From Chloroflexota bacterium (GTDB taxonomy: Bacteria; Chloroflexota; Chloroflexia; Thermomicrobiales; JADLAZ01), in contig JADLAZ010000218.1 of assembly GCA_020849725.1 (NCBI GenBank), positions 1 through 12,441 on the forward strand: 12,441 nt of DNA. Reading direction: 5' to 3'. The position numbers were made by a program, and so were the translations under genes. Under the pieces are notes generated by a model that saw only the letters and a list, made by a program, of their open reading frames with translations, did not search any database and was not told the DNA's origin. Shown here one piece after another: positions 6,357-12,441 of the stretch (positions are counted from its first letter, which is position 1; every line of letters starts with the position of its first letter).

Positions 6357-6980
6357 ATGGCGACGACCCAGCGCACCGACATCATCACCGTGGCCGACCT
6401 GGAGCTGATGCCCGACGATGGCAACCGCTATGAGGTCATCGACGGAGAGCTGTATGTGACGCACGCGCCCAATCTCCGCCATCAGTTCGCCCTCGACGAG
6501 ATCGTGGCAACGTTCCGGGCGTGGCGCGCGGCTGGCTCCGAGCGTGGCGTGCCAGTGTCCGGGGCCGGCCTCGTCTTCTCGTTCGACACCGGCGTCATCC
6601 CAGATTTCGCCTGGGTGAGCAGCGAGCGCGCGCCGTCCATCGTCATCGACCCGACGACGGGCAAATCGGGCGGGCGCTTTTATCAGTCGCCAGACCTGCT
6701 GGTGGAGATCGTGTCGCCGGGCACCGACAGCGCCCGCCGCGACCGTGAGACGAAACTCGCCCTCTACTCCCGGCGCGGCGCGCGCGAGTACTGGATTGTC
6801 GACTATGAGCGCCGCACGGTCGAAGTCTACCGGCGCACGCCGGCGGCAGCGCTGGTGCTGGCCGCGACGCTCACCGACGACGACACGCTGACCTCGCCCC
6901 TCCTACCTGAGTTCAGCCTGCCGGTGGCGCGCGTCTTCAGCCTGCCGCCCGAACTGGCCGCGCTCCTCTCGGATACGTGA
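6357..6980 (+). CDS. Uma2 family (DUF820) putative restriction-like endonuclease
   Basis: This 207-residue protein has the PD-(D/E)XK-type fold of the Uma2/DUF820 family. The order is an N-terminal helix and YEVIDGEL (25-32, E26), then VIPDFAWV (80-87, D83), then PDLLVEIVSPGTD (112-124, E117) followed by RETKLALYSRRGAREYWIVD (130-149, K133), and a C-terminal strand pair ending in SPLLPEFSLPV. All the putative catalytic acidic and lysine residues are present, so it looks intact. Family members are abundant in Cyanobacteria and Chloroflexota, often in many copies; their target is unknown. The ATG at 6357 follows GGGAGG with a 6-nt spacer. It stands alone, 97 bp after the dehydrogenase, and no toxin, antitoxin or methylase partner is next to it. 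Confidence 0.9.
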   Translation: MATTQRTDIITVADLELMPDDGNRYEVIDGELYVTHAPNLRHQFALDEIVATFRAWRAAGSERGVPVSGAGLVFSFDTGVIPDFAWVSSERAPSIVIDPTTGKSGGRFYQSPDLLVEIVSPGTDSARRDRETKLALYSRRGAREYWIVDYERRTVEVYRRTPAAALVLAATLTDDDTLTSPLLPEFSLPVARVFSLPPELAALLSDT

Positions 6981-7112
6981 TCACGGAACGTGAGTAGGGT
7001 TCGTATCCCTGGAATCGAGGCTTGAGCCGGTCGCAGCAAAGGACCTCGCTATTTGCCGACTCCAGGAGTCATGAGCGTCTTCTTCTCCGCAAGCCCTCTC
7101 CCGTGCGGCCAC

Positions 7113-7125
7113 TCATCACTCGTCA
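7113..7125 (-). repeat. 13-bp repeat copy at the end of the glycosylase gene
   Basis: TGACGAGTGATGA on the minus strand is identical to 5182-5194 on the plus strand. The TGA stop of the glycosylase gene (7116-7118) is inside it. GAGTGATGA also occurs at 324-332 at the end of the MFS gene. Confidence 0.55.
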
Positions 7126-7985
7126 CCGGCCCACAGGTGCAGGACGGCGTAGGCGCGGAACGGTCGCCAATCCTCGGCGCGGGCCAGCAGGCGGGCCGGG
7201 TCGGCGGCGAGGCCGCGGCGCTCCAGGGCGCGGCGCAGGCCGAGGTCGGCGGCCGGAAAGGCGTCGGCGTCGCCCAGGCCGCGCATGGCGATGTAGGCCG
7301 CCGTCCACGGCCCGATGCCCGGCAGCGCCACCAGCTGCGCGCTGACGGCGGTCGTGTCCGCGCCGCGCGCCAGCGCGATGTCGCCGGCCGCCACTGCCCG
7401 CGCCAGCCCTTGCAGCGCTGCCACCCGCGTGCCGGGCAGGCCCAGACCGGTCAGATCGGCGGCGGCGATGGCGGCCGCGGTTGGGAAGGCATGCGTCAGC
7501 GCGCCGTCAGGCGCGGGCAGTGGTGTGCCGGCGCGCTGCACCAGCCGGCCGGCGAGTGTCCTCGCCCCGGCGACCGACACCTGCTGCCCCAGCACCGCCC
7601 GCGCCGCCAGCTCGAATCCGTCGGCCGCGCCCGGCCGGCGCAGCCCCGGCCGTGCCGCCACCAGCGGCGCCAGCAGTAGGTCGCGGCCGAGGATGGCGGC
7701 AATGGCGACTGGGTCGGCGTCGAGGTCGAACAGTGCCCGGCAGCGCGCGGTCAGATCGTCCGCTACCGCTGGGGGCACGTTGCGCGCCCGCAGCCAGACG
7801 GCCTCACCACCGACCGCCGGCTCCAACTCGACGATGCCAGTCCAGCCAGCCAGTGCCAGCGTCCGCCGATAGCGACCGTCGATGACCTCCTCGACGCCTG
7901 GCACGGCGCGCCGCGCGAAGAACGTCAGCAACCCGGCCGAGTCGTACGGCAGACAGCTGGAGAGGCGAAGGGTGAGGTCATCCAT
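7116..7985 (-). CDS. alkA: DNA-3-methyladenine glycosylase II (AlkA-like)
   Basis: The enzyme removes alkylated bases such as 3-methyladenine from DNA, starting base excision repair. The 289-residue product (E. coli AlkA has 282) has the N-terminal AlkA_N-type domain (about 1-90, LPYDSAGLLTFFARRAVPGVE near the start). The HhH-GPD domain follows, with GFELAARAVLGQQVSVAGAR (123-142), the helix-hairpin-helix LPGIGPWTA (221-229), and the catalytic aspartate D247 in DAFPAADLGLRRAL (241-254). The C-terminal DWRPFRAYAVLHLW (272-285) is typical. No Ada-type methyl-accepting domain is fused to it, unlike some actinobacterial homologues. The ATG at 7985 has only a weak AGGA upstream. It is not in an operon; the gene before it on the strand starts far upstream after a 253-bp gap. 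The last residues GDE and the stop are in a repeat copy. Confidence 0.92.
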   Translation of the reverse strand: MDDLTLRLSSCLPYDSAGLLTFFARRAVPGVEEVIDGRYRRTLALAGWTGIVELEPAVGGEAVWLRARNVPPAVADDLTARCRALFDLDADPVAIAAILGRDLLLAPLVAARPGLRRPGAADGFELAARAVLGQQVSVAGARTLAGRLVQRAGTPLPAPDGALTHAFPTAAAIAAADLTGLGLPGTRVAALQGLARAVAAGDIALARGADTTAVSAQLVALPGIGPWTAAYIAMRGLGDADAFPAADLGLRRALERRGLAADPARLLARAEDWRPFRAYAVLHLWAGDE

Positions 7986-8182
7986 GTCAATGTCTGGTCC
8001 TGTGGGCGGCGATCATGCTTCCACCGAGTGCTGCCTAACACGGGTGAGGATGATGGCGCATAGTGCGCTATGGTCGTGGCGCACGTTTGTCGCACGCTCT
8101 GGTCGTACGGCGGTATGCGTCCCAGTCAAGGTGTAAACCGGGAAAGTCCCGCGTGGTTCTGCTGTTGATGCACCGCCAGCGT

Positions 8183-8226
8183 CGGCCCCCGGATCACATC
8201 TCCGTCGGACCTTACAGGTGGGGCCG
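8183..8226 (-). terminator. Long-stem structure downstream of the phosphotransferase gene
   Basis: CGGCCCC (8183-8189) pairs perfectly with GGGGCCG (8220-8226) around a 30-nt loop, 13 bp past the end of the phosphotransferase gene. No T-run follows on the minus strand, so termination is only suggested. The rest of the 253-bp gap (7986-8238) shows a small hairpin CGGGA-AAG-TCCCG near 8139-8151 and CATAG-TGCG-CTATG at 8059-8072, which lies about 75 bp upstream of the glycosylase start and could be an operator half-site pair. Confidence 0.3.
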
Positions 8227-8238
8227 GGCCGGCGCGCA

Positions 8239-10635
8239 TCAATTGGCTGCGAGCAGCACCGGGGCGCCACGGGTCACGCCGAGGCGCTGCTCGCACACGT
8301 CCAGCAGAGCGCCAGTGCAGTGGCGCCGCTCCGGGAAGCGCGTGCTGAGGGCGATGTGGCGCACCAGGGTCAGCAGAGCATAGGCACGCACAGCCGCGCG
8401 TGTGACCGTGCCGGCCAGCTCAAGGAAGCGTTCCTCCAGCGCCGCCTGCCGGTCCGCCAGCGCATCGGGGTCGTCCATAGTGCGCAGGGCCTGTTCCGTC
8501 ATATGGCCCAGGCAATTGCCGATGTCCAGCGCTGGGTCGCCAACGCAATAGAGGTCGCAGTCGATCAGGTAGAGGCGAGCGCCGTCCACGATCACCTGAT
8601 CGGGATAGAAGTCGCGGTGGATTCCGCGCGGGCTGGGCGCCGGCACGCTCGCGCCGAGCCGGTCACAGGCAGCCAACACGCGCGCCAGCCGCTCCGACCA
8701 CTCCGGCCTCAACTCGGCCACGGCTGGCAGGCGCGCGTGCAGGATGCGCAACTCGTCGGCCATGGTGTGGCAGCGGCCGGACGGGATGCCCGCGCGGTGG
8801 AGCTTGTGCGCCACCTCGGCGAGGCGGCGGGCTAGGATGACGCCGTCCGTCGCCGGCAGCCGTTCGGTCGCCGGCACGCCCGGCGCCTTGCGCTGCAGCC
8901 ACATTCGGAAGGCCGGCACTGTCCCGATCGGCTCGGGCACGGACAGGCCGTCATCGCTGGTGGCGCCGAAGCCACGCTGCCACAGCGCCGTTTGCAGGGC
9001 GATGGTGGTGGTGTCCAGGCCGCGGGCACGCGCCTTGCCCACCAGCGAAATCGTCTCAAGTGGCGCGTCGGGCCGTTCCAGCGCCATGTCGTACTCGATC
9101 AAGCAGCGGCGACCGGGCTTGTGGCGCGTCACGCGGATGGCCTGGAGGCTGATCCCGCCCGTCGCGCCGGCCAGCCGCGGCAGGCAGCGCTCCATCTCCT
9201 GCTGAACTATGTCGGGCACGAGCGCTCGTGCCACGAAGGCCATCATCGGGTCGGCGGCCACATTGAACGGATCGGTCACCGGCACCCGTGGCGTCGCCGA
9301 TGGCCGACACGTCGCGTCCTGGCGGCGCCCACCCGTGCCGGGCGTGGGCCGGCGGGCCGCATCAAGGAGTGCCTCGGCCCGTGTCAGGATCGCCGCGGTC
9401 TGCTCGGGCCAGTTGGGCGCGCGGTCGCGGAAGGGGTGCGGCGCCAGCCGGAGCAAGCCGGCCGCCGCGTGCAGGTCAACCCTGGTGGGTACGAAGCTGG
9501 CGCCGGTGTCGCGGTAGCCGTCGCACAGCCATGCACGGATGGATTCCACGCGCGACGGAGCCAGGGCGCCACACAACGCTGACCGCTCTAGATGGGCCAC
9601 GAAGTTCCCCAGGTCAGCCATACCGTCGCCGCGCATGGCCTCATCCAGGTCCAGGATCGCCACCGCATCGCCGTCGATCACGACCTGCCTGGCATAGAAG
9701 TCGCCATGGATGGGCTGATCGCCCGGTGCTGCCTCCGCCAGGCAACCGGCCAGTCGCCGCGCCAGGCGATTGGCCTGCGGCCCCAGGCTGGGACAGACGA
9801 AGCCAAGCCCGTCCGCTACCGCCTGGAGGGAGGCCGCCTCGGACTCGCGGGTCAGACGGCGCAGCCCCGCCGGGTTCTGGCGGTGCAGCTCAGCCAGCGC
9901 CGCGCCGACGCCGGCCAGTGGCAGGGAGCGTAGCGGCTGGTCCGTCATGACGTCGTAAAGTACGCGGCCGGGCAGCCATTCCAGGGCCAGCACGTTGTGA
10001 CGGCGGGAGCCACCCAGCCAGCGCGCCAGCCGCAGTGGCCCGCGCGACCGGAAGGCGCGCGCGCTCGCCTGCGCCGCGGCATGGGCTGGTTCCGTGTAGA
10101 CCTTCAGCACTACCGGCGCGGCAGCGCCAGCGTGCAGCCGGGCGACGTAGCGCCGTTCCGGCTTGTAGCGCAGGCCGTGCAGTGTGCCGGCCCAGAGGTC
10201 GGGCCGGTCGGGCATCAGCCGGCGGAGTAGATGCTGACGCGCGGTCGCGTCGGTCAGTCGGGGGAGCGCCGCTAGTTTGAGATCGGTCGGAAAGGTGACC
10301 AGCTGAATCGTCGTGCCCGCCAGGGTCATGTGTCCCGGACCGAGCGGAGCGGGCGCGCTCGACGTGACCCGGGCCTTGCTCAGCTTCGCCGGGGCGTCCG
10401 GCCCGTGGGCGCGGGCATAGATCGCTACAGTCGCGCCGGCCACGTCGAGTTGGTAGGCAACCAGGCAATTCATCCCCGGCTTGTAGCGCACGTAGACAGG
10501 CCGCGCCGCGCCGATGTCGGCCCACGGCGCCTCGCGGCGCAGCGCGCTTACGAAGGCGTCCGGGTCCAGGACGATGCCGAGGCCCGGCACGGCGGTGTCG
10601 CGCCGCACGAGGTCGGCATCAGCAGGCGATAGCAT
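8239..10635 (-). CDS. Tandem APH-like phosphotransferase (two kinase domains, three N-lobes)
   Basis: The 798-residue protein holds two aminoglycoside-phosphotransferase-like kinase domains. The first active site is HGDFYARQ (310-317) with ILDLDE (327-332) as the metal-binding motif; the second is HRDFYPDQ (673-680) with LIDCDL (690-695). In both, Gln takes the place of the Asn usual in HxDxxxxN. Kinase N-lobe openings of the type R[YH]KPGxxC occur three times: RYKPGMNC (50-57), RYKPERRY (156-163) and RHKPGRRC (504-511). The invariant-lysine candidates are K178 and K534; the first lobe has Arg (R75) at that place. A low-complexity linker (about 427-452) separates the two halves. APH-fold enzymes phosphorylate small molecules such as antibiotics, choline, sugars or hydroxyl groups of lipids; the substrate here is unknown. 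The ATG at 10635 is preceded by AAGGAG and 7 nt, and overlaps the exporter gene by 17 bp; an open frame continues to 10746 but lies in that gene. Frameshift is not evident. Confidence 0.85.
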   Translation of the reverse strand: MLSPADADLVRRDTAVPGLGIVLDPDAFVSALRREAPWADIGAARPVYVRYKPGMNCLVAYQLDVAGATVAIYARAHGPDAPAKLSKARVTSSAPAPLGPGHMTLAGTTIQLVTFPTDLKLAALPRLTDATARQHLLRRLMPDRPDLWAGTLHGLRYKPERRYVARLHAGAAAPVVLKVYTEPAHAAAQASARAFRSRGPLRLARWLGGSRRHNVLALEWLPGRVLYDVMTDQPLRSLPLAGVGAALAELHRQNPAGLRRLTRESEAASLQAVADGLGFVCPSLGPQANRLARRLAGCLAEAAPGDQPIHGDFYARQVVIDGDAVAILDLDEAMRGDGMADLGNFVAHLERSALCGALAPSRVESIRAWLCDGYRDTGASFVPTRVDLHAAAGLLRLAPHPFRDRAPNWPEQTAAILTRAEALLDAARRPTPGTGGRRQDATCRPSATPRVPVTDPFNVAADPMMAFVARALVPDIVQQEMERCLPRLAGATGGISLQAIRVTRHKPGRRCLIEYDMALERPDAPLETISLVGKARARGLDTTTIALQTALWQRGFGATSDDGLSVPEPIGTVPAFRMWLQRKAPGVPATERLPATDGVILARRLAEVAHKLHRAGIPSGRCHTMADELRILHARLPAVAELRPEWSERLARVLAACDRLGASVPAPSPRGIHRDFYPDQVIVDGARLYLIDCDLYCVGDPALDIGNCLGHMTEQALRTMDDPDALADRQAALEERFLELAGTVTRAAVRAYALLTLVRHIALSTRFPERRHCTGALLDVCEQRLGVTRGAPVLLAAN

Positions 10636-12424
10636 CGGCGCGCTCCTTGGCGACGGGTCCATGAGGCGTCGCGACCTGCAGCCGGTAGAGTGCGGCGTAG
10701 GCGCCACCAGCCACCAGCAGGTCGGCGTGGGCGCCGCGCTCGACAATGCGACCGTGGTCGAGGTAGGCGATCAGGTCGGCGCGGCTGGCCAGGCGCAGAT
10801 CATGCGTGATGAGGACCGTGGTCCGTCCGATCATCAGGCGCGCCAGCGCGTCGGTCACCGCCCGCTCGTTCACCTCATCCAGCCCGGTGGTCGGCTCGTC
10901 CAGGATGAGGACGGGCGCCTCACGGACGGCGGCGCGGGCGATGGCCAGACGCTGGCGCTGGCCGGTGGAGAGGGTGACGCCACGCTCGCCCACGATGGTG
11001 TCGTAGCCATCCGGCAGGGCCATGATGAAGCCATGGGCGTTGGCCAGGCGGGCGGCGGCTTCAATCGCCGCGGGCGTGGCCGCTGCCACGCCGTGAGCGA
11101 TATTGTCGCGGATGCTGGCGGCGAACAGCAGTGTATCTTGTGGGACCACGCTGATCTGGGCGCGCAGCGATTCGAGGGTGTAGCCGCGGATGTCGCGCCC
11201 GTCGATCTCTATGCGCCCCCGCACTGGGTCATACAGGCGCAAGATCAGGCCGATCAGCGTCGACTTGCCGTTGCCAGACGGCCCGACCAGCGCGACCTGC
11301 TGGCCCGGTTGGATAGTGAGGTCGATCTCCTCCAGCACCGGCTGTCCCGGCTCGTAGGCGAAGCCCACGCCCGCGAAGCGCACCGCGCCGTGAAAGGGCG
11401 GGGCTGGAGTGGCGTCGGGCAGGTTGCACACCGCCGGCGTCTGGTCGAGCAGCGCCAGCACGCGCTCGCCGGCCGCCGTCGCCTTGGCCAGCCGGCCAGT
11501 GTACTTGGCCAGGTCGCGCATCGGCTTGAACCCGTTCTTGAGATAGGTCAAGAAGACGAGCAGGTCGCCGGGAGTAAGGGCGTTGCCCAGCACGAGCAGT
11601 GTGCCGTACCACAGCACCAGCGCCGTGGTCAGCCCAATGAGGACGTCTGTGGTGCGTTCGAGGCTGGCCGCCAGCCGCCCGGCCCGGACGCCCTCCGCCA
11701 GGCTCCGATCGTTCTGGCCGTCGAAGGTGGCGGCGAAGCGATCCTCCAGGGACAGCGCCTGCACGACTTTGATCGCCCCGATCGTCTCGGCGGCGACGGC
11801 GGCCATGACGCCCTCGCGCTGGCGCTGGCGGCGCGCCACCTCGCGGATGCGCCGGCCGATGCGCGCCGTCACCAGCCAGAGCAGCGGTACGATCACCAGC
11901 GCCAGCAGCGCCAGGGTGGTGTTGAGCCAGGCCATCACCGCCACCATGCCGACGAGGATGAGCGCGTTGCCCAGCAGCGGCAGCAGGGCCGTGGCCGCCA
12001 CCTCGCGCAGCAGGCCGACATCGCCGATGAGGCGCATGGTCAGGTCACCGCCGCGCGCCCGCGTGTGGAAGGAGAGCGACAGGCGCTGCAGATGACGATA
12101 GAGATCGGCGCGCACATCGGTCAGGACGCGGTTGCCGACCAGGGCGAAGCCGACGGTGCTGGTGTAGGCGGCGAGTGCGCGCAGGCCGGTGATGACGGCG
12201 ACCGCCAGAGCGGACAGGAGCAGCAGGCGCGGTGGGTCGAGCGCATCAACAGCCGCGATGCCCGACTGGCCGCCACCCGGCGCAGGAGCCATGACGTAGT
12301 CGAAGACGAACTTAAGCGGCCACGGCTCCAGCAGGCGCAAGCCGACCTCGGCGACGAGCGCCAGCGTCGATCCCGCCACCAGCGTGTTCCATTTCCGGAT
12401 GTACGGCCAGAAGCGCCGCACCAT
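10619..12424 (-). CDS. ABC exporter, fused membrane and ATP-binding domains
   Basis: The 601 residues form a half-transporter that must dimerise in the cytoplasmic membrane. An N-terminal six-helix type I exporter domain (helices near 14-32, 66-88, 143-167, 169-187, 258-280 and a weaker one near 286) is followed by a nucleotide-binding domain. That domain has A-loop Y357, Walker A GPSGNGKST (381-389), Q-loop Q429, signature LSTGQ (485-489, T for the usual first G), Walker B VLILDE (505-510), D-loop GLDE and H-loop H541. Length fits MsbA/lipid-A-type and antibiotic or peptide exporters. The ATG at 12424 lacks a Shine-Dalgarno and the frame is open to the window edge (upstream codons read PGFWH), so the true start may lie outside. 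The stop overlaps the next gene's start, so the two are translationally coupled. I infer that the exporter handles a substrate made or phosphorylated by that kinase; there is no proof. Confidence 0.93.
   Translation of the reverse strand: MVRRFWPYIRKWNTLVAGSTLALVAEVGLRLLEPWPLKFVFDYVMAPAPGGGQSGIAAVDALDPPRLLLLSALAVAVITGLRALAAYTSTVGFALVGNRVLTDVRADLYRHLQRLSLSFHTRARGGDLTMRLIGDVGLLREVAATALLPLLGNALILVGMVAVMAWLNTTLALLALVIVPLLWLVTARIGRRIREVARRQRQREGVMAAVAAETIGAIKVVQALSLEDRFAATFDGQNDRSLAEGVRAGRLAASLERTTDVLIGLTTALVLWYGTLLVLGNALTPGDLLVFLTYLKNGFKPMRDLAKYTGRLAKATAAGERVLALLDQTPAVCNLPDATPAPPFHGAVRFAGVGFAYEPGQPVLEEIDLTIQPGQQVALVGPSGNGKSTLIGLILRLYDPVRGRIEIDGRDIRGYTLESLRAQISVVPQDTLLFAASIRDNIAHGVAAATPAAIEAAARLANAHGFIMALPDGYDTIVGERGVTLSTGQRQRLAIARAAVREAPVLILDEPTTGLDEVNERAVTDALARLMIGRTTVLITHDLRLASRADLIAYLDHGRIVERGAHADLLVAGGAYAALYRLQVATPHGPVAKERADAIAC
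10643..10648 (-). promoter_or_regulatory. Ribosome binding site inside the exporter gene that sets the phosphotransferase start
   Basis: On the minus strand the bases read AAGGAG, 7 nt before the ATG at 10635, inside the 3' end of the ABC exporter gene. It favours this start over upstream ATGs at 10746 and 10662, and supports coupling of the two genes. Confidence 0.7.
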
Positions 12425-12441
12425 GTGCCAGAAGCCCGGCA

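Noticed and set aside
6995..7011. T-arm-like TAGGG-TTCGTAT-CCCTG, suggesting a tRNA
   Set aside because: The loop lacks the conserved A of TTCRANY, there are no matching acceptor or anticodon stems, and the upstream bases are the end of the Uma2 coding region.
7983..7988. TTGACA on the minus strand at the AlkA start, a perfect -35 hexamer
   Set aside because: It overlaps the start codon itself, so a promoter here would begin transcription inside the gene; no -10 box follows at the right spacing.

Overview
The window is a GC-rich stretch of bacterial chromosome, densely coded, with short intergenic gaps, strong Shine-Dalgarno motifs (GGAGG-type) and no mobile-element or phage genes. The protein types (Uma2-family nuclease, APH-like phosphotransferases carrying HRDFYPDQV, a peptidyl-lyase-type NHL protein, a DUF3891 protein) and the GC-rich intergenic repeats resemble Chloroflexota of the Thermomicrobia/Sphaerobacter kind. 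That assignment is inference from memory of such genomes and was not searched.

Layout. Bases 1-329 (+): C-terminal end of an MFS transporter. 330-571: gap with degenerate inverted repeats and a stem-loop leader. 572-2095 (+): moaA (first step of molybdenum cofactor synthesis) followed by a MIP18/DUF59 protein of the Fe-S assembly type. 2096-2368: convergent intergenic region with no recognised gene. 2369-4105 (-): three genes transcribed right to left, a HemG-like flavodoxin, a GyrI-like small-molecule-binding protein and an N-terminally truncated NHL beta-propeller fragment. 4106-4395: divergent promoter region with a perfect 28-bp palindrome. 4396-6259 (+): a DUF3891 protein and a D-2-hydroxyacid dehydrogenase. 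6357-6980 (+): Uma2-family putative endonuclease. 7116-7985 (-): AlkA-type DNA glycosylase. 8239-12424 (-): a two-gene unit in which an ABC exporter (transcribed first) overlaps by 17 bp a very large phosphotransferase with two APH-like kinase domains.

How the parts fit. moaA and the DUF59 gene make biological sense as neighbours because MoaA needs two [4Fe-4S] clusters. The ABC exporter and the dual phosphotransferase are almost certainly translationally coupled and probably act on the same, unknown, substrate; this is the most system-like part of the window. Most of the other genes look like unrelated single-function housekeeping or accessory genes.

A recurring non-coding theme is a degenerate 7-bp-period sequence (units such as ACTGGCG, ACTGACT, GAGTGAT). 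It sits exactly at gene ends, where it supplies the stop codons of several genes, and in one case it abuts a start codon. One array separates the GyrI-like gene from the in-frame NHL fragment.
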